In this document: positions 46,601-64,000 of the stretch, piece after piece
Numbering within the stretch: position 1 is the stretch's first letter
Layout: each line of letters opens with the position of its first letter
NCBI RefSeq assembly: GCF_036417845.1
Contig: NW_027118455.1
Span: 1-64,000 of the forward strand
Direction of reading: 5' to 3'
Length of the DNA: 64,000 nt
Source: Apteryx mantelli
Lineage: Eukaryota > Chordata > Aves > Apterygiformes > Apterygidae
Notes under the pieces: generated by a model
What the model was told of the DNA's origin: nothing
Database searches by the model: none
Seen by the model: the letters and a program-made list of their open reading frames with translations, nothing else
Program-made: the position numbers and the translations under genes

Positions 46601-49600
46601 GCCCCGCAGCTCCCAGGGCCCCCTATAGACTCGCTGTCCCCTATGGCCCCTATGGACCCCACAGCCCCTATAACCTTTATGGCCCCCGGTGGCCCCTATA
46701 GCCCCCCAGAGCCCCTATAGCTCCCCATGGCCCCTATAGCTCCCCATGGCCCCTATAGACCCAACATCACCTATAGACCCCATGTTTCTTATAGTTCTTA
46801 TGGATCCAATGTCTCCTATAGCCCCTAAGGCTCATACAGCCCCTAAGGCTCTTATAGCCCCTATAGAACCAATATCTCCTATAGCTCCTACGGCCCCCAA
46901 AGCCCCCAGAAACATGCCTAGGCCCTATAGCTCCCTATAGCCCCCGTTGCTCCCCGTACTCTCCATAGGCCCCACGTCCCCTATAGCCCCTTACGATCCC
47001 CGTAGCCCCTATAGACGCAATGTCCCCTATGGACCCCACGTCCCCTATGAATCCAACGTCCCCTATAGCCCCCTGTGGCCCCTACAGACCCAAGGTGCCC
47101 TATAGCCCCAACATGCTCTATAGCCCCTTACGATCCCCATAGCCCCTATAGACGCAACGTCCCCTATAGACGCAATGTCCCCTATGGACCCCATGTCCCC
47201 TATGGATCCAACATGCCCTATAGACCCAACATGCTCTATAGCCCCTTACGATCCCCATAGCCCCTAAAAACGCAACGTCCCCTATAGACACAATGTCCCC
47301 TATGGACCCAACGTGCCCTATGGACCCAACATCCCCTATAGCCCCCTGTGACCCCTATAGACCCAAGGTGCCCTATAACCCCAATGTGCTCTATAGCCCC
47401 TTACGACCCCCATAGCCCCTATAGACCCAACGTCCCCTATGGACCCAACGTCCCCTATAGACCCAAGGTGCCCTATAGCCCCAACGTACTCTATAGCCCC
47501 TATGGCCCCTATAAGGCTCCCTATAGGGCCCCTACAGACCCTATAGGACCCCTATAGCCAACCGGGACGGACCCTCGTCGGGCAGCGGCGTCCCCAGCAC
47601 CGTGTCCTGCTGCCGCTCCAGCGCCGCCACCTTCAGCTCCAGCGTCCGCAGGGCGGCTCGGACCCCCCGCGCCTGCGACACGCCAACGACACGCTAAGGA
47701 CACGCTAAGGACACGCGGGAGCCGCCCGGACCCCCCCCGCACGCCAACGACACGCTAAGGACACGCTAAGGACACGCTAAGGACACGCGGGAGCCGCCCA
47801 GAGCCCCCCCGCGTGCCTGCGACATGCCAAGGACACGCTAAGGACACGCTAAGGACACGCGGGAGCCGCCCGGACCCCCCCCGCACGCCAACGACACGCT
47901 AAGGACACGCTAAGGACACGCTAAGGACACGCGGGAGCCGCCCAGACCCCCCCCGCGTGCCTGCAACATGCCAAGGACACGCTAAGGACACGCTAAGGAC
48001 ACGCGGGAGCCGCCCAGACCCCCCGTGTGCCTGCGACATGCCAAGGACACGCTAAGGACACGCTAAGGACACGCGGGAGCCGCCCAGACCCCCCGTGTGC
48101 CTGCGACATGCCAAGGACACGCTAAGGACACGCTAAGGGCACGCGGGAGCCGCCCAGACCCCCCCGTGTGCCTGCGACATGCCAAGGACACGCTAAGGAC
48201 ACGCTAAGGGCACGTGGGAGCCGCCCAGACCCCCCGTGTGCCTGCGACATGCCAAGGACACGCTAAGGACACGCTAAGGGCACGCGGGAGCCGCCCAGAC
48301 CCCCCCGCGTGCCTGCGACATGCCAAGGACACGCCAAGGACATGCTAAGGACACGCTAAGGACACGCGGGAGCCGCCCAGACCCCCCCGTGTGCCTGCGA
48401 CATGCCAAGGACACGCCAAGGACATGCTAAGGACACGCTAAGGACACGCGGGAGCCGCCCAGACCCCCCCGCGTGCCTGCGACATGCCAAGGACCCGCCA
48501 AGGACAGGCCGAGGGAGGGCACGGGATGACCCCCAGCGTCCCAGCATGCCCCGGGGCACCCACCTGCACGAGGGCGTCGGTGCCGGGCGGGGCCGGGGCG
48601 GGGCCGGGGCGGAGCCCAACCAAGGTCACATGTTCGGGCGAGGCCTCGTCGTCGTTGTTGTCCTCCTCGGAGCTGGGGGAGTCCTCCTGGGGGGGGGGAG
48701 GGGCCGGACGCCTGGGCCCCTCGGACGCCTGGGCCCCTTTCCCAGACGCCTGGGCCCCTCCCGGACACCTGGGCCCCTCCCGGACTCCTGGGCCCCCCCG
48801 GACGCCTGGGTCCCTCCCGGACGCCTGGGTCCCTCCCGGATGCCTGGGCCCTTCCCGGACGCCTGGGCCCCTCCCGGACGCCTGGGCCCTTCCCGGACGC
48901 CTGGGCCCCTTTCCCGGACGCCTGGGCCCCTCCCGGACACCTGGGCCCCTCCCGGACGCCTGGGCCCTTCCCGGACACCTGGGCCCCTCCCGGACGCCTG
49001 GGTCCCTCCCGGACTCCTGGGCCCTTCCCGGACACCTGGGTCCCTCCTGGACTCCTGGGCCCTTCCCGGACTCCTGGGCCCTTCCCGGACACCTGGGTCC
49101 CTCCCGGACACCTGGGTCCCTCCCGGACTCCTGGGCCCTTCCCGGACTCCTGGGTCCTTCCCGGATGCCTGGGCCCCTCCCGGACACCTGGGTCCCTCCC
49201 AGACGCCTGGGCCCTTCCCGGACACCTGGGTCCCTCCCGGACTCCTGGGTCCCTCCCGGACGCCCGGGCCCTTCCCGGACGCCCGGGCCCCTCCCGGACG
49301 CCTGGGCCCTTCCCGGACGCCTGGGCCCCTCCCGGACGCCTGGGTCCCTCCCGGACGCCTGGGTCCCTCCCGGACTCCTGGGCCCTTCCCGGACTCCTGG
49401 GCCCTTCCCGGACTCCTGGGTCCTTCCCGGACGCCTGGGCCCTTTCCGGACGCCTGGGCCCCTCCCGGACGCCTGGGTCCCTCCCGGACGCCTGGGCCCT
49501 TCCCGGACGCCTGGGTCCCTCCCGGACGCCTGGGTCCCTCCCGGACGCCTGGGCCCTTCCCGGACGCCTGGGCCCCTCCCGGACGCCTGGGCCCTTCCCG

Positions 49601-49880
49601 GACGCCTGGGCCCCTCCCGGACGCCTGGGTCCCTCCCGGACTCCTGGGCCCTTCCCGGACACCTGGGTCCCTCCCGGACTCCTGGGCCCTTCCCGGACTC
49701 CTGGGCCCTTCCCGGACACCTGGGTCCCTCCCGGACACCTGGGTCCCTCCCGGACTCCTGGGCCCTTCCCGGACTCCTGGGCCCTTCCCGGACTCCTGGG
49801 TCCTTCCCGGACGCCTGGGCCCTTCCCGGACACCTGGGCCCCCCCCGCACCTGGCGCAGCTCCCGCGTCCTGTCCCTCAT
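37603..49880 (-). CDS. STX4: STX4: syntaxin-4, plasma-membrane Qa-SNARE, complete
   Basis: Ten exons with consistent phases: 49880-49851 (MRDRTRELRQ), 48686-48564 (DSPSSEEDNNDDEASPEH), 47672-47573 (LERQQDTVLGTPLPDE), 45769-45695 (ELQTLREEIQELTRDV), 44812-44742 (EEEDENRNCLGARVRQ), 43133-43025 (HGVLSQQ...NVARIRRQL), 42010-41934 (EEELEQMLETGQSEVFVAN), 40887-40750 (ARHGEILRLERSLRDL...VESQ), 38409-38299 (GEVIDRIEKNILDS) and 37686-37603 (KKLLVVACLVVALVVLVTVL tail anchor). Total 305 codons (human 297). Syntaxin-4 drives exocytosis with SNAP23 and VAMP partners; the zero-layer Gln is the last codon of exon 8. The exon 5 donor sits in a G run: the first GT gives two extra Gly and restores the human length. 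HGVLSQQ, SEVFVAN and RIEKNIL identify STX4 rather than STX1 or STX3. The N gap lies in intron 8. Confidence 0.95.
37700..38298. repeat. Core-repeat copies, STX4 intron 9
   Basis: AAGGGGCCCAGGCGTCC copies separated by long C runs with CCCCCCGG, including a truncated form lacking the final CCGGG. Confidence 0.93.
38411..38482. repeat. AACCAGTATA decamer array at the assembly gap, STX4 intron 8
   Basis: Seven or so 10-bp AACCAGTATA/AACCAGTATG units begin at the exon 9 acceptor and run into the gap. Confidence 0.9.
38483..38682. other. Assembly gap (200 N)
   Basis: Exactly 200 N, probably a placeholder of unknown true size. It falls between two tandem arrays, where assemblies commonly break. 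Confidence 0.99.
38683..38877. repeat. CCCAGT-rich segment, STX4 intron 8
   Basis: Irregular CTCCCAGTTGGCCCCAG units between the gap and the exon-derived array. Confidence 0.85.
38878..40749 (-). repeat. Exon-derived array: end of STX4 exon 8 plus its donor, about 21 copies
   Basis: On the minus strand each unit of about 82-95 bp carries CTGGGGAGC, A/T-CCGTGGAGAGCCAG, GTGGGCACTGG, then GGAGGCACT repeats. The first part equals the last 24 nt of STX4 exon 8 (codons for LGSTVESQ) and the next part its splice donor. I count 21 copies before the true exon end at 40750; one has lost the GT (near 39350) and one has a deletion (near 40491). Confidence 0.92.
40985..41905. repeat. 78-bp minisatellite, 12 copies, STX4 intron 7
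   Basis: Highly homogeneous; the marker CCCATAACAGGTTGAGG recurs every 77-78 bp from about 41007 to 41863. An AACACG variant alternates with AACAGG. Confidence 0.97.
42020..43017. repeat. Core-repeat doublet array, STX4 intron 6
   Basis: Higher-order unit of about 57 bp: a core, GTGACGTCCCAAGG, a second core, then GAACCACCCC. About 15 doublets; very homogeneous. Confidence 0.97.
43150..44735. repeat. AAAATCCCACCCGGAACCAC array, STX4 intron 5
   Basis: Units of 17-23 bp (AAAATCCCACCCGGAACCA, AAACCCACCAGAGACCC). Blocks of about 260 bp recur (43640-43930 resembles 43930-44310). Confidence 0.95.
44820..45690. repeat. Core-repeat array, STX4 intron 4
   Basis: GGGGCCCAGGTGTCCGGG and GGGGCCCAGGCGTCCGGG units with G-run spacers and GGCAGGAA. 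Confidence 0.96.
45785..46420. repeat. About 60-bp CCTATAGACCCTATGGACCC array, STX4 intron 3
   Basis: Units contain CCCCTATAGACCCTATGG and CCCAGACCCCCAACACCCC. Eight or so copies, degenerating rightward. Confidence 0.94.
46421..46600. other. Non-repetitive AT-rich island, STX4 intron 3
   Basis: About 180 bp with no tandem structure and far lower GC than its surroundings, containing GTATATATAG and ATATTTACATTTCTATC. On the plus strand it opens with a pyrimidine tract and acceptor-like TTTTCCTCGCAG. No open frame or RNA gene was recognised. Confidence 0.6.
46601..47560. repeat. CCCCTATAGACCCAACGT array, STX4 intron 3
   Basis: CCCTATAG-based units of 15-20 bp; from 46980 a larger block of about 140 bp recurs three times. 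Confidence 0.93.
47680..48520 (-). repeat. Array containing copies of the STX4 exon 3 acceptor, intron 2
   Basis: Units of about 70 bp: GACACGCTAAG undecamers plus, on the minus strand, GGCATGTCGCAGGCACGCGG, which mirrors the true exon 3 boundary GGCGTGTCGCAG/GCGCGGGGGG. Nine such copies upstream of the real acceptor. Confidence 0.85.
48700..49845. repeat. Core-repeat array, STX4 intron 1
   Basis: About 60 copies, by length, of the 19-bp CTCCCGGACGCCTGGGCCC unit, with many GACTCC and GACACC variants. It ends at exon 1. Confidence 0.97.
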
Positions 49881-50966
49881 GCTCGCGCCCTCCCCGGAGC
49901 CGCCCCTCCCCCGCTGACCGGAAGCGCCGCTCCGGAACCGGCCGGCGCCACCATAGAGCGGAGCCGGGCCGGGCCCTTCTAGCCCGCGGTCCGCCCAACC
50001 ATAGAGTCCCGCTGCGGAGGGCGGGGGAGCAGCGCGCGGGGGGGGGGAACCATAGAGCGGGGCCGGGAAGAGAGACCAGAGCGTCGCCCAATGACACCCC
50101 CCCCCCAGGGGGACCCAGGCGTCCGGGGGGGCCCCCAACCCCCCCAACCCCCCCCTCCCCGTGCAAACCCTGGTGAAACCCTCGTGCAAGGCCTGAGCGT
50201 GCGAGGTGACACGAGCGTGCAAGGACTGTGCGAGGGGCCCTGCGAGCGTGCAACGGGCACGAGTGTGTGCAAGGGCTGCAAGCACGGGGGGGGAGCGTGC
50301 AAGGGGCGACGCGAGCGTGCGAGGGGCATTGCAAGGGTGCAAGGAACACGAGTGTGCAAGGGGGGGCTGCAAGCGTGCGAGGAGCAGGGCGAGGGTGCAA
50401 GGGGCATTGCAAGGGGGGCAAAGTGCCGTGAGCATGCAAGGAGCCTGCGAGGGACGATGCAAGCGTGCAAGGGCTGCGAGCGTGCGAGGGGGGGCTTGCA
50501 AGGCGCCCTGAGCGTGCGAGGGCTGCAGACATGCCAGGGGCGTGCGAGGGGCATTGCAAGGGTGCAAGGTACCGTAAGCGTGCAAGGGGCATTGCAAGGT
50601 GCCGTGAGCGTGCAAGGAGCGTGCAAGCGTGTCGTGAGTGTGCAAGGGGCGTGCAAGCGTGCGAGGGGCATTGCAAGCCTGCAAGGAGGCCCGAGTGTGC
50701 AAGGGGCGTGCAAGGGATGGTGCGAGCGTGCGAGGGGCATTGCAAGGGTGCGCGAGCGTGCGGCGAGCGTGCGAGGGGCGTGCAAGCGGGGAGCAGCGCG
50801 GGGGGGGGGCGGTGCGCGCGGCCCCGCCCCCTCCCCTCCCCCCCGCCCCTCCCCCCCCTTTGCGCATCGCCCCCCCCCGGCGCCTCCCGCCGCAGCCGCC
50901 GCCGCCGCCGCCGCCGCAGCGCCGGACGCCTGGGCCCCCCCGGACGCCGGGGCCCCCCCGGCCGCC
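49881..50966. promoter_or_regulatory. Bidirectional STX4/STX1B promoter region
   Basis: 1086 bp separate the two start codons. Near STX4 there is an ETS-type site ACCGGAAGCG (49917-49926), a CCAAT box at 50088-50092 and three copies of a CCATAGAG-headed element (about 49951, 50000 and 50050) followed by GC-rich sequence. From 50160 to 50800 the interval is a GTGCAAGGGG/GCGAGCGTGC array. The STX1B ATG lies in a good GCCGCCATGA context after a GCC-rich run. No TATA box is seen. The same head-to-head arrangement exists in human. Confidence 0.65.
50160..50800. repeat. GCGTGCAAGGGGC array upstream of STX1B
   Basis: Irregular 10-14 bp units GCGAGCGTGCAAGG and GGGCATTGCAAGG in the STX4/STX1B intergenic space. 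Confidence 0.9.
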
Positions 50967-59022
<8,056 letters not shown>

Positions 59023-59125
59023 GGCCCCGGCGCGCCCCCGCCCCCCCCATCAACGCCCCCCCCCCCCACGTCCCCCACGCCCCCCCCCCCCCGGGAACGA
59101 GAACAAGCCCCTAAGCGAAAACACG

Positions 59126-59131
59126 AATAAA
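59126..59131 (+). terminator. STX1B: STX1B proximal poly(A) signal AATAAA
   Basis: AATAAA about 100 bp after the stop, followed by an unusually AT-rich stretch for this window. A longer 3' UTR is possible, since the human gene has one of several kilobases. Confidence 0.6.
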
Positions 59132-59689
59132 TGACAAAAAGAGACAATTGTTCACGCGAACGGACATAGCAGCACGTGGTCCGGTCAGCGCGGCCCCCCC
59201 GCCCCGCCCCGGCCCCCCCCCGCGGCCCCCCGCCTCCACGGGGCGCGCCGGCCTCCGCCCGCCCACGCCGCCCGGACGCCTGGGCCCTTCTCCCCGCTCC
59301 CTCCTTCCTCCCCACCCCCCCTCCCCCCCCGCCAACCCGCCAGCTCCCATCGCGGCCGCCCCCCACCGCCATCCATGCGCTGCGCTTGTGCCGCCCCCTC
59401 CGCCCCCCCCACCCCACCCCCACCCCACCCCGGCGGGGTTTTGGGGCGCCCCACGGCGGAGGCCGGCGCCGGCGTCCCCGTCTGGGCCGGGAGGAGACCC
59501 GGTGGCCCAGCGCCGGGGCGGAGGGGACGCCTGGGCCCCGCCGGGGGCCGGAGGTGCCTGGGGTGGCCCTGGGGGGGGGGCAGCTCCGTGGGGGGCAGAT
59601 AGGTTGGGGAGGGCGGAGGGGGGGCCTAGAGGGGCGCCCTGGGGGCAGGCGGGTCGGCTTGACCCGAGAGGAGGTCATGGGTCGGGTTG

Positions 59690-60430
59690 AGCCTGGAGAA
59701 GGGTTGTGGGTTGGGTTGGGTTGACCCTAGAGGGGCTCATGGGGGCAGTTGGGTTGGGTCAACCCTAGAGGTGGGTCATGGCTTGGGTTGACCCTAGAGC
59801 TGGATCATGGCTTGGGTTGACCCTAGAGCTGGGTCAGGGGTTGGGTTGATCCTAAAGTGGATCATGGCTTGGGTTGACCCTAGAGCTGGGTCAGGGGTTG
59901 GGTTGGGTTGGGTTGACCCTAGACGTGGGTCATGGCTTGGGTTGACCCTAGAGCTGGGTCAGGGGTTGGGTTGACCCTAGAGATGGATCATGGCTTGGGT
60001 TGGGTTGGGTTGACCCTAGATGTGGGTCATGGCTTGGGTTGACCCTAGAGGTGAGTCAGGGGTTGGGTTGACCCTAGAGGTGGATCATGGCTTGGGTTGG
60101 GTTGGGTTGACCCTAGAGGTGGGTCATGGCTTGGGTTGACCCTAGAGCTGGGTCAGGGGTTGGGTTGACCCTAGAGATGGATCATGGCTTGGGTTGGGTT
60201 GGGTTGACCCTAGATGTGGGTCATGGCTTGGGTTGACCCTAGAGGTGAGTCAGGGGTTGGGTTGACCCTAGAGGTGGATCATGGCTTGGGTTGGGTTGGG
60301 TTGACCCTAGAGGTGGGTCATGGCTTGGGTTGACCCTAGAGCTGGGTCAGGGGTTGGGCTGGGTTGACCCTAGAGGACAGTTATGGGGCAGTTGGGTTGG
60401 GTTGACCCCGCAGAGGGGTTGAGGGTCAAG
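59690..60430. repeat. TTGGGTTGACCCTAGAGGTG array downstream of STX1B
   Basis: Units of about 35 bp: TTGGGTTGACCCTAGAGGTG then GGTCATGGC or GGTCAGGGG, with extra GGGTT pentamers. Confidence 0.95.
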
Positions 60431-60699
60431 GAGACCCTAGAAAGGGGCCACGGCTCGGGCCGGCCCTGGACGGGGTCGCGGGGTGGCCCTGGACGGGGCT
60501 GTGGGTCAGGTTGGCCCCGGAAGAGGGGGGTGGGGTGGGTGGGGTGGGGTGACCCGTCCCCGGGCGGGGGGGGGAGCTGCCCTGGCCCCGGGGACGGGGC
60601 GGGTGGGGGCGCCGTGGGGCCGGAGGGGGCCCCGCGCTGCCCGCGGGGCCGGCCGAGGCGGCGCCGTCACCCGCCCAGCTCACCCGCTCACCACCCACC

Positions 60700-62510
60700 C
60701 GAGCGGCTGAGCCACCGGCCGAGCAGCTAACGACCCCCCATCCGAGCAGCTAACGACCACCCATCCGAGCAGCTAACGACCCCCCATCCGAGCAGCTAAC
60801 GACCCCCCATCCAACCACCTAACCAACCAACCAGCCACCCAACCAACTAACCAACCGGCCGGTCACTCCTCCAACCAGCTAACGACCACCCATCTAACCA
60901 CCTAACCATCCAATCAGCCACCCAACCAGCTAACCAACCAGCCGGCCACCCGTCTAACCAGCTAACAACCACCCATCCATCTAGCTAACCAACCAATCAA
61001 CCACCCAACCGGCTGGTCACCCCTCCAACCAGCTAACGACCACCCATCCAACCACCTAACCAACCAATCCACCACCCAACCAGCTAACCCACCGGCCGGT
61101 CACCCCTCCAACCAGCTAACAACCACCCATCCAACCACCTAACCAACCAATCAACCAACTAACCAACCGGTTGGTCACCCATCCAAGCAGCTAACAACCA
61201 CCCATCTAACCAGCTAACGACCACCCATCTAACCAGCTAACAACCACCCATCCAACCAGCTAACCAACCAATCCACCACCCAACCAGCTAACCAACCAGC
61301 CGGCCACTCATCTAACCAGCTAACAACCACCCATCCAACTAGCTAACCACCCACCCACCCACCCACCCACCCAACTAACCAAACGGCCAGCTGCCCATCC
61401 AATCGGTCGACCATCCATCCAACCAGCTAACCAACACCTAACCAGCTAGCCCACCAACCAGCTAACCAACCTGTCACACCTCCAACCAGCCAACAGCCAC
61501 ACGTGGAACCAGGTAACCGCCCATCTGACCAGCTAACGGCCACACACGCAACCAGCTAACGAATCAACCAACCAGCCAACCGCTCATCTAACCAACCACC
61601 CACCCATCCAACCAGCTAACCACCCACCCATCCAACCAGCTAACCAACCAGCCAACCGCTCATCTAACCAACCAACCACCCATCCAACCAGCTAATCACC
61701 CATCCAGCCACCCCCCCACCCACCCAGCTAACCAACCACCCATCCAACCAGCTAACCACCCACCCATCCAACCAGCTAACCAACCACCCATCCAACCAGC
61801 TAACCAACCACCCACTCACCCAGCTAACCACCCACCCATCCAACCAGCTAACCACCCACCCACTCACCCAGCTAACCAACCACCCATCCAACCAGCTAAT
61901 CAACCAGCCAACCGCTCATCTAACCAACTAACCACCCACCCAACCAGCTGACCACCCAGCTAACGTGCTAACGAGCCAATCACCCAACTAACCAACCAAC
62001 CACCTAGCCAGCTAACCAACCACGCATCTGCCCACCATCCAACCAGCTAACCAGTCACCCAACCCGCTGACCATGCAGCCATGCCATCACCCAACTAACC
62101 AACCCATCACCCAACCACCCAACTAACCAACCATCACCCAACCAACCACCCAGCTAACCAACCCATCACCCAACTAACCAACCCATCACCCAACCACCCA
62201 GCTAACCAACCCATCACCCAACTAACCAACCCATCACCCAACCACCCAGCTAACCAACCCATCACCCAACTAACCAACCCATCACCCAACAAACCACCCA
62301 TCCAACCACCCACCCAACCACCCGTCCGACCACCCAGCCACCCGGCTAACCCACCGCCTGCCCAACTAGCCGGTGGCTCCACCCCCCCGACCAACCCACC
62401 CAATCACCTGCTGACCCAGTGGGACCCGCCCACCTGGTCACGCCCGACCAATCGCTGGCGACTCAACCCGCTGCCCAGCGAACCGACCGGCCAGTCGCCC
62501 GCCCGCCCGC
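60700..62510. repeat. AACCAGCTAACCAACCACCC array
   Basis: About 1.8 kb of 4-bp based CCAA/CCAC/CTAA words, guanine-poor on the plus strand; higher-order blocks such as CCATCCAACCAGCTAAC. Confidence 0.95.
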
Positions 62511-62519
62511 CCAACCCCC

Positions 62520-63180
62520 CCCCATGACCCAACTACCCCATCAACAACCCAACTACCTCATCGATGACCCAAACAACCCCCCAGTGACCCAACCACCCCA
62601 TCAATGATGCAACTACCTCCCCAATGACCAACCACCCTGTCACCCACCCAAGTGCCCCGTCGATGACCCAACCACCCCCCCAGTGACCCAACTACCCCTC
62701 CAATGACCCAATGACCCCATCGATGACCCAACTACTTCCCCAATGACCCAACTACCCCTCCAATGACCCAGCGACCCCATTGATGACCCAATGACCCCAT
62801 CAATGACCCAACCACCCCCCCAGTGACTCAACTGCCCCTCCAATGACCCAACTACCCCTCCAATGACCCAACAACCCCCATCGATGACCCAATGACCCAA
62901 CTGCCCCTCCAATGACCCAACCAGCCCCCCGATGACCCAACTACCCCATCACCCACCCACCCACCTCATCAACAACTCAACCGCCCCCCCAATAACTCAA
63001 CCGCCCCCCCGATGACCCAACTGCCCCATCAACGACCCAACCACCCCGATGATGCAACCGCCCCCCCCAATGACCCAACCGCCACTCCAATGACCCAACC
63101 GCCCCCCAGCAACCCACCTACCCCATCGCCCCCCCCACCCAGCGACCCCCTCGCTCGCCCAACGACCCCCCCCCCGGCCG
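62520..63180. repeat. CAATGACCCAACTACCCC array
   Basis: 18-21 bp units of CCCCTCCAATGACCCAACT type. Confidence 0.95.
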
Positions 63181-63289
63181 AGGACCCCCAACCCGCCTTA
63201 GACTGCTGGCCCCGCGGTGAGGGGGGCCGCCGCTGCCGCCCCCGCTGCCGCCCGCCCGCCCGCGCCGCGCCGGGGGCCGAGGTGGGGGG

Positions 63290-63420
63290 CCGCCCGCCCC
63301 GGCCCCCGGCCCCCGAGCTCTGTATCCTCCCCGTCGTGGTCTGTGATGTATTTGCTACGAAACCCCTGCCACAAACGCACCCGCCTCCGCCTCCGTCCTT
63401 CCTTCCGCCGCCGCCGCCGC
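63290..63420. other. Non-repetitive island near the right edge
   Basis: A short stretch with GTGATGTATTTGCTACGAAA and CTGCCACAAACGCACCC, unlike the arrays on either side. It might be the distal end of a long STX1B 3' UTR; no poly(A) signal is evident. Confidence 0.35.
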
Positions 63421-63474
63421 CCGCGGGGGGGGGGGGGGGACGACCCACGCGGGCGCCTGGAGATCCTGGGGGGG

Positions 63475-63960
63475 CCCCACACCTCCTATATGGTCCCTTG
63501 GGCTCCTCTGAGCTCCCTAGAGCTTCGTATAGCTCCTATATGGTCCCTACTGCTCCTCTGAGGTCTCTAGAGCTTCTTATAGCTCCTATAGAGTACCTGC
63601 AGCTCCTCTGAGCTCCCTACAACTCCATATAGCTCCTATATGGTCCCTGCAATTCATCTGGGGGCCCTATAGGTCTCTATAGCTCCTATAGGATCTCTAC
63701 AGCTCCTCCAAGTTCCCTAGAGCTTCCTAAAGGTCCTATATGGTCTCTACAGCTCCTCTGAGCTTCCTATAGCTCCATATAGCTCCTATATGGTCCCTAC
63801 TGCTGCTCTGAGGTCTCTAGAGCTTTTTATAGCTCCTATATGGTCCCTACAGCTCCCTCTGACCCCAGTGGGGTCCCTATGGGTCCCGCTAGGTTTCTGC
63901 AGGTCCCTATAGCTCCCGTAGGTCCCTACAAACCCCTATAGCCCCCTACAGTCTCCTATA
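63475..63960. repeat. AGCTCCTATATGGTCCCTAC array
   Basis: Blocks of about 60 bp containing AGCTCCTATATGGTCCCTAC and CTCTGAGCTCCCTAGAGCTT, running nearly to the window end. Confidence 0.93.
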
Positions 63961-63974
63961 GCCCCATGGGGCGC

Positions 63975-63980
63975 TTTATT
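63975..63980 (-). terminator. Possible poly(A) signal of a minus-strand gene beyond the right edge
   Basis: The minus strand reads GGCAATAAAGCGCC. In human the gene facing the STX1B 3' end is HSD3B7, transcribed toward it, so a convergent gene here would fit, but no coding sequence is visible in the window. Confidence 0.25.
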
Positions 63981-64000
63981 GCCCCGTATGGCACCCACAC

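Noticed and set aside
59690-60430. Interstitial telomere repeat
   Set aside because: The pentamer is TTGGG within a 35-bp unit; true TTAGGG runs are absent.

Overview
The window is vertebrate nuclear DNA, extremely GC-rich and almost wholly made of tandem repeats, with five ordinary spliced protein-coding genes threaded through them. The combination of very small genes, introns made of minisatellites, long G/C runs and no visible interspersed transposon suggests a bird, most likely one of the tiny dot microchromosomes. That is an inference from composition; another sauropsid microchromosome is possible. All five genes have human counterparts on chromosome 16p11.2, so the window is a compacted and partly reshuffled piece of that conserved block. 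One assembly gap (200 N) lies at 38483-38682.

Layout. (1) 1-2540: 3' half of GDPD3 on the plus strand, ending tail-to-tail against (2) ITGAL, the CD11a/LFA-1 alpha integrin, on the minus strand from 31579 down to 3506. I place 29 coding exons whose phases all agree and whose lengths sum to 1191 codons plus stop. (3) PYCARD (the inflammasome adaptor ASC), plus strand 32325-34337, two exons, head-to-head with ITGAL and only 745 bp from it; exon 1 as assembled needs one extra base to stay in frame. (4) STX4, minus strand 49880-37603, ten exons, 305 codons. (5) STX1B, plus strand 50967-59022, ten exons, 288 codons, nearly identical to the mammalian protein and head-to-head with STX4. The last 5 kb is repeats, with a possible poly(A) signal of a further minus-strand gene at the right edge.

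The repeats fall into a few superfamilies. A 14-bp quasi-palindrome, CCCAGGCGTCCGGG, occurs in both orientations in many introns, intergenic spaces and as lone copies. A second set shares the word TTGCACCC/GGGTGCAA and fills most ITGAL introns with a different unit in each, and also the PYCARD and STX1B introns. Other arrays are locus-specific. Two STX4 arrays were made from pieces of STX4 exon boundaries: one repeats the end of exon 8 with its splice donor about 21 times, the other repeats the acceptor and start of exon 3 about 9 times. The first STX1B intron holds a striking cluster of six perfect octamers (ATGCAAAT) alternating with about ten CCAAT boxes.

Functionally the genes are neighbours, not a pathway: a lysophospholipase-D-like enzyme (GDPD3), a leukocyte adhesion receptor (ITGAL), an inflammasome adaptor (PYCARD) and two plasma-membrane Qa-SNAREs (STX4, STX1B). 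Both head-to-head pairs probably share bidirectional promoters. Splice sites were assigned by reading GT/AG boundaries and matching recalled family sequences; no search was run.
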